Source: Prochilodus magdalenae
Taxonomy: Eukaryota > Chordata > Actinopteri > Characiformes > Prochilodontidae
Length of the DNA: 64,000 bases
Assembly: GCA_024036415.1 (NCBI GenBank)
Contig: JAMWET010006778.1
Location: 1-64,000 of the forward strand
Direction of reading: 5' to 3'
The notes under the pieces are model-generated. The model had not been told where the DNA came from and made no database searches. It saw nothing but the letters and a program-made list of their open reading frames with translations. Shown one piece after another: positions 45,875 to 58,580 of this stretch. The position numbers and the translations under genes are program-made. The stretch's first letter is position 1, and each line of letters opens with the position of its first letter.

Positions 45875-48065
45875 ATTGGAGGACTATGTGTCCATAATGT
45901 AAAGTAAATGTAAAATGTAATGTCACATTTTGTGTGAAACTGCCCGTTGGTAATCCCTCTAGACTTACCCAGCACAACTGAAACCCTTCGTTCTTCATTT
46001 AGCCAGCATCAGAGCTGCATAAGGAATAAAGGTTTATAACTGTTAATGTTGCTGCAAAGGCTTCATATCATAGAGAGAGCTGAGATAGTTCTGAACATTT
46101 TGATTAGAAGGTTATTGATAATTATGTCAAATCATGGCAAAAGGCCATTTTAAGATATGCACAAATTGAAAGAATGCTTTTAGACCCCACAGGTTTAATA
46201 ACACAGGTAAAACCGGTATTGATTGACACAGGTAAACATGATATTGATTAAAACTTCAGAATCTGCACTTTCAAAGTAACCTCAGTACGTGCTTCAATGG
46301 GCTCTAAGTGGGAAACCAATATAAATTTTCACCATGCTCCCATTATTGCTACTAAACTGTGCCTTCTATGGATTAAGCTATGTTTAGACTAGTCTTAGAT
46401 ATTCAGGTCTATATACATCTCCAAATCATTTCAGTAGCATACGACAGACCAAATGACATCCTGCAACACTAATTGAGGCCTGAAGCTATATTTTATGTGT
46501 GATGGCTCATAAGACAAGGGCTGCAGCAAATCACCATTGCATGTTGTACATTTGAAGTAATGAGAGGTGCTAGATGCACCACAGTCCTCGTGCTGCTGGA
46601 ATGAACAGACAGATTTATGTTTTAGTGTTCAGTGGAGTGCATAACCTGTGCTGTGCAGTACATTTGAACAGATGCAGCATGACTCATTACTGTACAGTGA
46701 GAACTCAGTGGAGTATAAATGATGCACTGGGAAAGACAATGGATGGAAGTTTGTGGAGTTGAAGCTCAAAAAATAGCTTTGGCAGACATAAATAATTTTG
46801 TTTCCAATATATTATAATTTACTGTCTCATACGTCTCACACACACACACACACATACACACATTTATTACATTGCACATTAATTGCATTTAGCTGGCTGT
46901 GTCGTTGGAAGTATGGCTATCAACATCAATTACCTAAGATGGAAAACATTCCCCGAAGGTACACCAAGTGGCATGTTCCTGAATGACTGATTTTACAGGC
47001 TGTGCGACGGCAAACGGCGCTGGAGGAGAATCAAAGCTTTGCCTGAGAGGTCCCTAATGTTTTATACACTCTCTTCGTCTCTCTCTCGCTCTCTCCCTTT
47101 TTTTTTGAAAGAAGCAGCTTGAAAAGCGGCAGTAAACCACCAGGCCTGGAGAGAAAACGAGGAAAAGGGAAGCGCCAATGAATACGAAATCAAACCTGTC
47201 TGAACTGCTCACACAGCCTGGAGACGATGGAATCTGCTGGAAAGCTCTGAGCTGAAGGAAAGAGGCCACATTTTTTTATGACCTCAGCTTTAGAAGTGCC
47301 ATGTTGGTTTCTGACCCCATCTTTCACTCCATGCACCCTCTCCAGCCCACTCCGGATGGGTGACAAAGGTGTGTGGTGGTGCATGCTGGGAATGTTTCCT
47401 TGCAGGTCATGCTTAACCCAATTTTACACACCTTCTGCTGGGCCTGTGATAGACGCTTCAATTTCCAGCCGGGACCTTCTCTCTCTCTCTCTCTCTCTCT
47501 TTTTTTCATCTAAAATCTCCAGGGGAGAGAATTCAATATCCATTTCAGAATCCATTCCAGGACGTCCCGCAATAAAGGAGTGCAGAGAGTGTAATCTAAT
47601 AACTAGAGGGGGCGGCTGTACATGTGAGTCATTTAGCAGGATTGTTTCTCAGGCTTTATAACAGAGACAGCGAAAGGTAATGATGTTCACTCCAGCTCCT
47701 GTGGAGGGGGGAGAGAGAACGTTTATGAGGGGAGACGGCATGTTGTGAAAGTGCATTTCCACAGACGCACGTGCTTGTATATATAGACAGTCAGGACTCG
47801 AGTTATTAGACTGGAGCACTTAAGTGCTAATGTATACAGTAAGTGAACAAAGGTGCAACTTTTATGCTGACTAATTCAGGGTGAGATAGCATTAATGAGG
47901 AAACACTGAGGATCAGTCCCTTGCAGTATATTTATCTACTTGTTGCTCACTATTTATCTACTTGTAGCTCACTAAATGGCGTCTACAAACTTTTTATCTC
48001 AGTAGGAATATGTGCTTGACTTTGTAAATGTATTGAAAAACCACAATAAATACTGTTGGTGTGCT
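45875..48065. other. Unassigned stretch
   Basis: No exon seen. Simple tracts: (CA)n at 46837-46862 and (CT)n at 47481-47502. The frame at 47278-47661 spans the CT tract and is not a gene. Confidence 0.4.
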
Positions 48066-48068
48066 AAG

Positions 48069-48236
48069 AGAAACATGTATCACCATTTTTGTCAGTTTTT
48101 ACTTTAATGGATCGTTTGAACACAGCAGCTGCTGTTGTTTACATAGTGTGAAATAATGAATGGGCCAATAGGCATGGCCCAGAAATTGCTTGGTTCCTTT
48201 GACTTGCCCTCTCCTGTAAAGTTGACACATTTTTCA
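48069..48236. mobile_element. Diverged MITE copy of the 40460 family
   Basis: Left end 'aaacatgtatcaccattttt' matches, interior 'tcgtttgaacacagcagctg' and 'cctctcctgtaaagttgaca' match, while the right TIR has decayed to 'acatttttc'. Confidence 0.75.
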
Positions 48237-48239
48237 TTG

Positions 48240-49712
48240 GACAGTGATGATATCTTTGCTCCGCTTTAGCCGTGGTGTTTTATGTGAATCGCATGTGCTC
48301 TCAGTCGATAGTAAAAATCATTACTGATCAGACTTTCAGGTTAGACTGAAGTCCAATAGCTACTGGCTATGTGCATGACTAGTAAATGACCTTTATGTAC
48401 GATTATTAAAATGCACAAATGAATGATTCAGGTGTTTGCTATTAGAAGACTACAAAAACCATGATGCTTGTTGTTTTTGTACAAGATGACTCATCATCAC
48501 CTAGTGCCACACTATTCATCCCAAGTGTTAGCATTTGCAAAATAGGTGGGAGCGAGCTATATTACTGAAGCACAGACACTAAAGATCTTACCCTTTTACC
48601 CTTGGCTTTTTTAAATGTTTTCTAATTGATCAGCTAATATTTTTTAGCTTGCTGGCACTGCTGGCGCATTATTTTGCCATATTTTCATATTATGATAATC
48701 TACCATTAGACCTCCATTAACTAACTGTAGACAATTTATCATTTAGTTAAAATGCAAATCATGCAGTGCATTTCACATCATTACAATAAACCATTCTGTG
48801 TAGCACAGCACATTGCTATTTGTATAGCAGTGTGTTCCACAGTCCCTTCCTGTTTGTTTGGCCAAATAACAATAATACAGTAATATGAAAAATGGGAAAT
48901 TATGTTTTGAATTGAATGAAAAGCCTTTACAGACATGATGAGGATTCACTGTATCGAGAGTCAGAATGCCAATAAAATAGCTCATGGATATTTTGGCTAT
49001 TATATACTGTATTATTAATTAGTATTATTCATTATTTTTAACAGCAAATACATACTTTCCCAGCATGCTTTTGCTGCTTGCTTTAATATAAAATGACTCA
49101 TGTGAGAGAAGAGCACAGGGCGCAATAGACTAAGGGGGCAGTCTCTATGGGCGAACTCATTTTGTGAACAGCAGGTGATGGTCAGCAATACAGTACATTT
49201 CAGTGAGTCAACTGCAATGTCCAGCCACTCAATACATTAAAAAGAACATGGTAAGAAAGCTAAGAGCATGGACTCAATGGCCGGTCCTTATGACCTAAAC
49301 CATTCAGACAACCATCCCCCACCAACATGGTCTAATTTAATGTTGTTAAAACTGATGTCTTCATGGTGCTCCTGTTCCCAATGAAAACAACAAAGATGAT
49401 CTATAGGTCTATTAATCACTCTGGACATGTCCAACACTCCATCATTTAACAGCTTCTTACTAAATAGTCAAAACTCGTACATTAATAAAGTTGTAGAGTA
49501 GCACTGGCATAACTGACTCATATTTATACATGTACCTATAAAAAAAATGAAAGAAAACCGTAAATGTATATGTATGGACTAAATTTATAATTAACCGTCT
49601 GAGTGAAATATAGTCATCAAATTTGACGTGTCTCATCTTGGTGATAATACAGCACAGAAATATGGTTCAAATATTTTCTGAATCTCTAGAGTCTGCCCTT
49701 TCTATTTCATCT
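48240..49712. other. Unassigned stretch
   Basis: AT-rich; no gene or familiar repeat. Confidence 0.45.
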
Positions 49713-49715
49713 CAT

Positions 49716-50133
49716 CGAGAGATCATATTTAACTCACATCTGGAGTTATTAGGCCATGAAAGATGTCCATGCATGAGTGTGCCCCTCTGTACAAAGTGAG
49801 GCCCAGAAAGGCATGGTTTGATGAGTTTGCTGTGTAGAAGCTCCTGTGGCCTGCACAAAGCCCTGACCTCAACCCCACTGAGCTCACTTGGATTGGATTG
49901 GAACATTGATATTGAGCCAGACCATTTCATCCAGCATCAGTGCCCGACCTGACAAATGCTCTTTTAACTGAGTGTGCACACATTCAATCAGACTCGACAA
50001 ATTGTGGAAAGCATTCCCAAAAGTCTGGAGGCTCCATAATCATGGATATGGCTTTGGAATGGGATGTCCAACAAGCTCCTGTAGGTATAATGATTAGTTG
50101 TCAACTTGCTTTTGCCATGTAGTGTATATTGCT
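49716..50133 (+). pseudogene. Tc1/mariner transposase C-terminal relic with 3' TIR
   Basis: The text encodes a decayed C-terminal part: 'LNPTELTWIGLEH' near 49868 (with the NP-E-type catalytic context), PDLTNALLTECAHIQSD (49943), GKHSQKSGGSIIMDMALEWD (about 50001), then QQAPVGIMISCQLAFAM and the terminal 'tgccatgtagtgtat'. It keeps more coding sequence than its relatives at 17588 and 38890. Its first half lies in other frames with stops. Confidence 0.82.
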
Positions 50134-50364
50134 GAGTGATAAAGAATGCAAAATAAGATGAGTAACTAGAAAGATACGGTTTAGCAGTATAAATTAATGT
50201 GGGCTCACTATTTGGCCAGCAGCACCCCACTGTTGCTCCTTTTATGTATGCTTTATAAGTGTATATTAATGTTTATGGTGTTCAGTAATGATTAAGCTTT
50301 AAACTACTAAGCATTACTTATACCATTAAATCAATATCCCTTATAACAGATACATTAATGTAGA

Positions 50365-51374
50365 GATAGCAGCGATAGCAGATGACTGTCACGTTTGTTA
50401 TTGTAGACAACGACTCTTCTCCTTCTACATTACATTGTCTTCTCCTTCTTCTTCTTCTTAATCTGAGATTACAGTAATGCTTAGATAGCAGCGTAGCGAT
50501 GACTGGTACGTTTTTCTTATTCTAAAACTCAGACTAACTCGAACACTAGTTTTGTCTTCTTCTTCTTTTCCGACATTAATTTCTTCTTCTTCTTCAGGAT
50601 GAGGACTATCTGTAAGAACACCCGATAGCAGATGACTGTCACGTTTGTTATTGTAACACCAGGAGGACTAACCAGAACACTAGTTTGTCTTCTTCTTCTT
50701 CTTCTTCTTCTCCTTTTATTCTTCTTCTCCTTTTCTCCTTCTTCTTCTTCTCCTTTTCTCCTTCTTCTTCTTCTCTTTCTCCTTCTTCTTCTTCTCCTTC
50801 TTCTCCCTCTCCTTCTTCTTCTTCTCCTTCTTCTTCTTCTTCTTCTCCTTCTTCTTCTTCATTAATCTAGAGATACATTAATCTAGAGATAGCAGCGATA
50901 GCAGATGACTGTCACGTTTGTTATTGTAACACAAGGAGGACTAACCAGAACACTAGTTTGTCTTCTTCTTCTTTTCCTTTTCTCCTTCTTCTTCTTCTCC
51001 TTTTCTCCTTCTTCTTCTTCTTCTTCTTCTTCTTCTTCTTCTTCTCCTTCTTCTCCTTCTTCATCTTCTCCTTCTTCTTCTTCATTAATCTAGAGATACA
51101 TTAATCTAGAGATAGCAGCGATAGCAGATGACTGTCACGTTTGTTATTGTAACACCAGGAGGACTAACCAGAACACTAGTTTGTCTTCTTCTTCTTCTTC
51201 TCCTTTTCTTCTTCATCTCCTTTTCTTCTTCTTCTCCTTTTCTCCTTCTTCTTCTCCTTCTTCTTCTTCTTCTTCTCCTTCTTCTTCTTCTCCTTCTTCT
51301 CCTTCTTCTCCTTCTTCTTCTTCTTCTCCTTCTTCTTCTTCTTCTCCTTCTTCTCCTTCTTCTTCTTCTCTGTC
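50365..51374 (+). repeat. Compound minisatellite with TTC/CTC polypyrimidine tracts
   Basis: Five units start with 'gatagcag' cores at 50365, 50484, 50624, 50888 and 51111. A full core reads 'gatagcagcgatagcagatg', then 'actgtcacgtttgttattgt', 'aacaccaggaggactaacca' and 'gaacactagtttgt', and leads into a tract of TTC/CTC triplets, followed in the later units by a doubled 'attaatctagagata' before the next core. The tracts grow from tens of bases to about 190 bases in the last three units. Frames of poly-Ser, poly-Leu (plus) and poly-Arg (minus) are artefacts of the tracts. Confidence 0.93.
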
Positions 51375-51629
51375 TTAATGTCTCTCTGCCTGTCTTCCTC
51401 ACATGTGGTGGCACCCTCCTCTTCCTAAGATTCCTAAGCCTTCTCTTTTTTCTTGTTACAGATAAGTGGTTCCCATGCACGTCTAAATTAGCATGTTTAT
51501 TGCTTATTGTTGCCTCGTTTCTCTCATTTCCATATCAAGCTGTTAGGCCTCCGGCTCTCTGACCCAGTCTTAAGTTTAGGAAATGGGCTGTTTATTATTA
51601 ATAAGAACCTCCCTCCCTCCTTCTCTCAA

Positions 51630-51660
<31 letters not shown>

Positions 51661-52835
51661 GAAAATTATACGCTGAGCCATGATCCTCGTATCATGCTTC
51701 AGTAGCCTTTACACACACTCAGCAATGCTTGGCTGGTCTAATGGTGGTCCTAAGCACCCACCAAAGCCATATTCTCTTAGTTAAAGATGTGCTTGTCTCA
51801 CTGATTTACCCAAAGCCACACAATCTGCTGAAATTAGCTTCAGGGTTGAGAAGGGAACAAAACAATCTGAAAAGATAGTTTCTGGGCATTCTCATTTGGT
51901 AAAGGTCATTCTTTTAAAACATGACAGCCTAAAAGTTCCAGAGACCTAAGCTCTGCTTGAGGCAAAATTAATGTGTGTGGAAAGAAAGTCAGTGAAAGCC
52001 CATGACAGTTGTTTTTTATAAAAAAAGGAGACTCTACGTTCAACATGTTGCTATACGTTATTGTACACAGTGAGAAACCCTTAGTTTGATTTTTGTGGGC
52101 ACTCTCAATAGATGCTACAGCAAACATGCACATTTTCAAAAGTTATAATCATTTTTATTACACATTTTATTACACATTAATATGGAATTATTTACATTTT
52201 GAATTCTGAAGAGGTTTAAAGGCTGTACTGCATTGTGTTTCTTTGTGTAGAAGCAATAGGGGTGCTATATAGAACGAAAGGAAGGTGCTGTGACCAGTAA
52301 GCATAGCAGAACACTTTCCTTTTTTGGTGCTATAAAATCACTGGTGATACTTTTGAAAATATATAACCAGTTTTTTAAAGAAAAGGCTTTCCATCATGTA
52401 GAAGTAGCATTTAACAAGGCAAATAATCTTTTAAGCAGGTTCTTTGTGTTGTTGTGGCTTCTTTAGCCAAATTATTTAAAGAATCCTATTTTTAAGGTGC
52501 AGTAACTTACCTTTCAAATTCCAATCACAATAAACAATTCATCTCGTCTACTCATGAAGACAAATATAGTGCTCAGTGAAACAGAATTTTGACTTTTTAG
52601 TCAGCTTTAAAAGAAGAATACATAACATCAAATCACAGCTTACTTTTTACATAACATGCATTAACTGTGGTTATTAGTTCTAGATCATTAGTTTTATTAA
52701 ATTGTATCCAACATCCAAAAAAAAGTCGCAAGAAATCCAGAAATTACAATATTGGTTCCTACAGGTCTCCAGACACACCTTCTAAATAATAAATTCAGCT
52801 ACTTTCAAGCCCACCCATTGTTGGCACATGAGATC
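51375..52835. other. Unassigned stretch
   Basis: A (CT)n tract lies at 51627-51660. No gene or repeat otherwise recognised. Confidence 0.45.
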
Positions 52836-52844
52836 ATCTGCACA

Positions 52845-53185
52845 CATGCAGGTTGTAATCTTTATTGGGAACAGCAACGGCAGTAAAATAGGACAGTCCT
52901 AAGATCATCATGCTCAATGCCACACATCAGTTATAGAAGTGCAAAGCTCTCCAGCAGTGTGCCGTGGAGCAACGGAACTGGTTCTCTGGAGAACCTGAGC
53001 TCCGTCCAACACCATCCAATTTGAGAAGAGATGGAGTGATCCAGGACTGATCATCCAACATGCAATTAAGTCCTTACAGCAAAGTTCCAGCATTTAGTGT
53101 AAAGTCTGATCAGAAGATCGAACCCACGTGTGCACAGCACAATGGATTAGCAGGCCAATGCCTTAACCACTCGACCACCATACTG
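52845..53185 (-). repeat. Putative SINE with tRNA-Ser(GCT)-like head
   Basis: The minus strand from about 53182 to 53115 reads 'ggtcgagtggttaaggcatt', then 'ggcctgctaatccattgtgc' and 'acacgtgggttcgat', close to tRNA-Ser with a GCT anticodon. The acceptor stem does not pair, so it is not a working tRNA. It runs on into a body containing 'ggagaaccagttccgttgct' and ends near 'cccaataaagattacaacct' (52850). A tRNA-Ser-derived SINE is the best fit; a tRNA pseudogene next to an unrelated repeat is the alternative. Confidence 0.6.
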
Positions 53186-53189
53186 TGAA

Positions 53190-54815
53190 TGTTGTTGTAT
53201 ATGTAAGGTTCTTGTATGAAAGCAGTGAGGAGGCTGAGCGAGGACATTTAGACCAAGGATGGTGCAGCATCTCAGCATTTTTTGACTGTGAAAGTTAATG
53301 TCAGATACAACTGACATTTTTTATTGTGTACAAAGGGGAACAGTTCATCAGTCTCAATCAATATCAAATTAATAAAGGTTAAAACACAGAATTTGGGAAT
53401 GTTGTGGGATATTGAAACATTTTACTAATACAGCAGAACATTCACTTTCCTCTCTTTTTACTGATTGTGCCACAGAGCCAAAATTACAAAGACTGCAGAT
53501 GAAACTATGCAAGATACAATGCTTGCGGAAACAACAACAAATGATGCATTGCCATTTCAAATGGTAATGCACCAGGCCCATATTTATTTGTTTGTCTTTG
53601 TTTTTCTTTGTTTTCCCCATTCCTAGCCTACATTAATACAATAAATATCATTTTATAGATGGCTGAGCTGGATGTTTTTCCTAGCTCAACACTCTTTCTA
53701 GAAGATGTATTGAAAATTAAACTGCCCTGGGTGCACAGTTCTCTTGCCTATTTATCATTGAATTGAGTGACTTGGTAGACTTTCTGACTTTTTAACATAT
53801 TGCTCAGCACTACCAGTAAAACACTGGCCACACCTCTTTATTCTATCTTTATTTTCTACAGAGTATTAGAGAAAACTTTAAAGCAATTAACAAACATATA
53901 TGGAATGACATAGTGACCAGAAAAGTGTATTTAACTATTGAAAGCTGACTTGCGGGGGATCTTCCAAAAAGGCACAATTTGTTCTAATGAAGCATGATAT
54001 ACTCTCGACATTCTCTCCAGCTTCATGAGGAACCACCTGGGATCATTTTCCAATAGTCCTAAAGAAAACATGCACACATGCTGAACCCTTCTTCATTGAT
54101 GGAAATGACCTTTTTTAAGCAAAATGGTTTGTTTTCATAGACAGTGTTTCATATTAGAAGCTAATCTCAAGCATTTACGATAAGAACTGTACATAAGGAG
54201 GGGATTGGAATGATTCCAAGAGACAAAGGGTAGGGCTTTGTTCTTAAGTCTTGCTGACAGGCTCTTAATTGAAATGCTTTGTTCTCTGAATGATTATTTA
54301 AATGTAGTTTCAGATACAGTGCCAACAACAAAGTATCCTGCTCATTTTCTAAGAAATGGAATGGAAGCTTATACCTGATGTTACTATGTGAAATGATGTG
54401 ACTAGAGCTGTCTAAACAAAACTCCATGTCCTTATGCACATTTATACCATTTTCTGATTTGTCCCTTCATAATTCAATAATGCAATATATCCTCTCTTTG
54501 TGTCTTGTCATGGTCTCTCAAACCCTGAAATGATTAACCCCTGAAAAGATTCACTTGAAAGTCAAGGTAAAGTAGAAAGTGGCTAAAATGCCTGTTATGC
54601 ATACTAAGGTCACACTCCAGCTTCCCATTCATTCCTATTAATTTCAGCCTATTTAACGTACAATAAAACCAAAATCTCTCCCTTATAACATAACTTCCAC
54701 AAGAGTATGTCTGTGGAGATTTTGGCAGGTTTTGAATTATGTATCTGTTCTGTAATAGTCTAAAGCGGTTAATTACAGTTGAAAATTGTGTGTTGCTTAC
54801 ATTTATATTCACAGC
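53190..54815. other. Unassigned stretch
   Basis: No exon or repeat recognised; minus-strand frames at 53369-53620, 54167-54439 and 54534-54812 show no domains. Confidence 0.4.
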
Positions 54816-54821
54816 TTACCA

Positions 54822-55880
54822 ATGGTGGACAAAGTACACAAACTACGCACTGAAGTTAAAGTAGAGAGCCCCAAGGCAAAATAATATTAAAATAAAAATA
54901 CTTTACTACATACCTTCAAATGTACTTGCGTATGGAGTATTCTAGGTCATTAACTAGTCTGAAACTAATGTCTATTCAAAACCACAAATGTTCAGCATTG
55001 GTGGTTCAGCGGTAGAATTCTCACCTTGCGGGAGGCCCAGGTTCGATTCCCGGGCCAATGCACGGCACAGTTAAGGGGCAGTTGTGGGCTGAACCAGGGA
55101 ACCAGGCCTTGTGACCGGTTTGATTCCCTGAGCCTACAGTATAGACTGAGGAGCCCTTGAGCAAGGCACCTAACCCTTACTGCTCCCCGGGTGCCGTGGA
55201 TAGGGCTGCCCATTGCTCTGGGTAAGTGTGCTCACTGCCCCCTAGTGTGTTCACTAGTGAGTGTGTTTGTGGTGTTTCACTTCACGAATGGGTTAAATGC
55301 GGAAACTAAATTTCCCCACTGTGGGATCAACAAGGGTCTTAAAAAAAGATCATAAGTACAGAACACTGAAGGAGAACAGTTTCCTTTAGGTAGACCTATA
55401 AAGTAACTTTTTCCAAACAGATTCTTTTGCAACTTAGCTACAAGTTAAAGTTTAATAAAAACGTGCTGTAAACAGGATCACAAACTAGTTTATCTTTACT
55501 ATACTGCACTTCTATGGTCTCTGTATACATACTCACTACATATTTCTATATTGTGGTCAATTTACCAACAAAGTCAGGAACAATATGTTTTATCTGTTTA
55601 CTAACCCACCTTCTTCCAGATGGTCCTTCTCCCAGATGATGCCAAGAATCCATGAACAAGCTCGTTTCGTTTTGACATGTTATGGTTTTATATGCACTTA
55701 AGCTGAAAGGTACTACAACTTATGCATTATGTAGTGGAGTAAACAGTAGGACTTTAGAATTTGAAATGTAGTTAAATTACATAGTTGTCCAAAATGAAAA
55801 ATATTGCAGTACAGATACACTGATAAACTATTTAGGTACAGTAACTAAATTACATTGCTTCGTTACTGTCCACCACTGCA
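54822..55880. mobile_element. MITE-like repeat with 'ggtggaca' ends, host of a SINE
   Basis: Starts 'aatggtggacaaagtacaca' and ends 'cgttactgtccaccactgca', giving short inverted ends (ggtggaca / tgtccacc). The beginning is the familiar fish repeat in which tracts of 'actttaagt'-like text follow. The SINE at 54995-55340 is inserted in it. Confidence 0.65.
54995..55340 (+). repeat. tRNA-Gly(GCC)-derived SINE with LINE tail
   Basis: The head (54995-55062) is nearly tRNA-Gly: 'gcattggtggttcagcggta', 'gaattctcaccttgcgggag', 'gcccaggttcgattcccggg' and 'ccaatgca', with the acceptor stem intact but the anticodon loop shortened by several bases. The body has 'gagcaaggcacctaaccc', 'tgctccccgggtgccgtgga' and 'actgccccctagtgtgt'. 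The 3' end, 'aatttccccactgtgggatc', equals the tail of the LINE relic at 5731-6135, the expected arrangement for a SINE mobilised by that LINE. Confidence 0.88.
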
Positions 55881-56000
55881 GTTTACTGCAAGCTGAGGAA
55901 CAGGAATTATTACAGTTGGTGCCATAGTATGCAAGATAAAGAGTAGGGAGTAACGCTACTGTAGGGTCCCTGAGGTGCATGAAGGCATGCAGCCGCACTC
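55815..56000. repeat. Duplicated block, copy 1
   Basis: About 185 bases match 59827-60010 closely: 'ggaacaggaattattacagt', 'agtagggagtaacgctactg' and 'tagggtccctgaggtgcatg' occur in both. The match covers the end of the 'ggtggaca' repeat and about 120 bases beyond it. Confidence 0.85.
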
Positions 56001-57175
56001 CACAGTCGGGCTTTACACATATATAAGCTAAAAATACAACTTATTTACACATTTGAAGGTTTTTATACTGCAAGCCCACAGCTTACCATGATGCCTCCGT
56101 GCATCCACAGTGGCACGAGTCAGTAGGGAGATTCCACAACATAATAATTATTAATACGCTGTGCATAATGTATATTAAACAATGTATATGATGTACAATA
56201 CAAACTGTATTATTTTTCCTTCTCCTTTTTCTTTCTTTCATTCATATATTTAAAAAAAACAATCTAGTCTCAGTCTTGTCTCAGGGAGACAATTTTGGTT
56301 TTTAACTCAGGTCTTGGATATAACTCTGATTTAATGTGTCCAGGTCTCTGCTGTACCTCTAGTGGTCTTTATTACCCAAATAACTTGTGCATTAAATGGT
56401 ATGTAAAACAATACATTACCACAGACATGATAAGTGTAGTGTAAATATACAAGTGTGTGGATGCGTTAAACTGCCTACAGCTCAGGTGGCTAATGCTGTG
56501 CTGCTCTGTTGCTGATCATTAACATTTTACAGGCCAAAGTATAGTGGTTGCTAAAGCTATTTCCTGAATGAGGATGCAATTATTGCAGATCCTGCTGAAT
56601 ATGGACGGCAGGGTTTGAGCCTACTCTTTGGACAACAGGGCTGGGACAAAACTGGTGGTGGTGGGGAGGATGGCGCAGAACATTGAAATGTCGACATCTG
56701 AAAGCAGCAGAACAGAAATGTACGTTGAATCCTTATATTGCGGTGGCAGACTCCGATTGGTCAGAGTAATGGATGAGTGAGTGGTGTAGCATTGGAGTCT
56801 TCCTGGCAGCACTTGTACTAAAACTTTCATTTCTATGTATTAGGTTCCTGAATGTAATTGCTGCACAATTTAGGGGGAAAGGAAAACTTTGAGCAAGAAG
56901 CTGTGAAAGAAACTTCAGGCTCAGGTCAAATCTCAATCTCAAAAGGTAAAATCTCATGCATTGGAATGGAAATGGCAGTGTATGGCTGTAGTCCAGCTAA
57001 ATTTATCCTCGTAGCGTTGTCTAGAGACTCTATTTAAAGGATCCACATAATATAATATCCTCAAAAAAGGTGTTTTTAATAATGTAACTCAAAAATATAA
57101 ATAGATGTTATTTAATTACAGAGGTTTCTTTTGCCAACCTAAAAAAGAGCCACAGAAAACGTTAACCTTCATTCC
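56001..57175. other. Unassigned stretch
   Basis: No gene seen. Two overlapping minus-strand frames at 56621-56957 have no domain. Confidence 0.4.
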
Positions 57176-58229
57176 AGAAGCCTGACTTGGCAAGCTATTC
57201 CATATTATTGTCAATGTTATATACGCTATGGTACCGGGTCAGTTGCCACTTTGTAGTCCTGTGGCAGGCTCTACTAAAGGGATTTGAGTGAGGTAATGGG
57301 AAAATGCATGAAATTTTCAAGTGGCCCAAACGCCACAAATAATTTTTACCTAATGAAGTGGCTGGTGGGTGTATAATCAAAAGCGAAATTGATTATAAAT
57401 TAAATAAATGAAGGATCATCACTGACATTTGCACAGTACTGTATATGTAAACTGGCCTATTTTCTGATTGGCCGAACAGAATTGTGCATTTAAAAAGCAG
57501 CTGGACGAAGCATTATATTTGAGTTTATTTCTGTGACATCAGAACAGCGATTCATTTGTACACATATTTGGACAGTATGTATTGGTGAATGAATAGAACA
57601 TCAAACTCTATTATTTAAAAAGGAAACTTTACCACCACACAGGGTCCTTAAGCTCTGTCCTGAATTTGCACTTCTGTCCCTCATGTCTTATTCTAAAAGT
57701 GCTTTGCACAGTGTTGGGGGAGGCAGTCAGACTGTTATTCTGCATTCCTCCCTCTCTATTCTTTTTTTTGTGTGTACACAAAATGTACATATGAACACAA
57801 ATATGATGAGGCCTGAGGTACTGAGGCACTTTTTCACTTTCTAATATATCTGCTTGCTGCAGTAAACGATGGAATCTATCAGAAGTGATTTTCATCTTCC
57901 CACAAGCTGAAAAAGGCATTGTCATTTCATTTACTGTGCATATATTTGCAGAGCCACAAGAGAAGCATATACCAAGCGGCTGGTGGGATTCATTTCAAAC
58001 CGATCTTCCTTTAATTTGTGTTGTTCGCTCAGTGCTAGCTCCTGAAGTGCTGCGAACAATGCTAATGTAACTCATTCTATGAGTGCTACATTCTATTGTG
58101 CCTACAAGGACTAATGCACACCAAAGGTTAGTCCAGTTAAAGTGGTCTTAAATGTAACGTATTTTAAAGGCAGTTTTATCTTCACCATTGCGAATAATCA
58201 CCTCGATAATATTTACCTTGTAGATTAAA

Positions 58230-58580
58230 TAAATAAAGTGTCATGACTGACATTTAAACAGTTCTACACAGTCATTTGCACACTACAGTGTTTTTCTGCA
58301 TGCTTTGTTAATCCCCTTTCACTCTATTCTTCAGTGGTCCTCCACAAGACCACCACAGAGCATGTATTATTTGGGAGATGGGTCATTCTCAGCACTGCAG
58401 TGAGAATAATGTTGTGGTCCTATGGGGGTCCTAGCCATTGACGAACAGGGTGAAAGGAGGATAATACACGATGCAGAGAAACAGATGGACTACAGTCTGT
58501 AATTGTAGTATAACACAATGCACCTACTTAGTGAGTGAAGCTAATAAAAATGATAATAAGTGTAGAAGCAATAAGGTGAA
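58230..58580. mobile_element. Foldback MITE copy, both arms
   Basis: The left arm includes 'tttctgcatgctttgttaat', 'cctttcactctattcttcag' and 'gaccaccacagagcatgtat', and the right arm its reverse complement, 'tgtggtcctatgggggtcct', 'gacgaacagggtgaaaggag' and 'cagagaaacagatggactac'. The arms fold back with the 45338 family as the reference. Confidence 0.75.

Noticed and set aside
51106..51480. Minus-strand frame with a run of about 50 arginines, and plus-strand poly-Leu/poly-Ser frames at 50632-51562
   Set aside because: They are translations of the TTC/CTC tracts of the compound minisatellite and change with tract length and frame.
53115..53182. Working tRNA-Ser(GCT) gene on the minus strand
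   Set aside because: The acceptor stem does not pair and the 3' side departs from a mature tRNA end.
55001..55062. Working tRNA-Gly gene
   Set aside because: The anticodon region is shortened by several bases and the sequence continues into a SINE body with a LINE tail.
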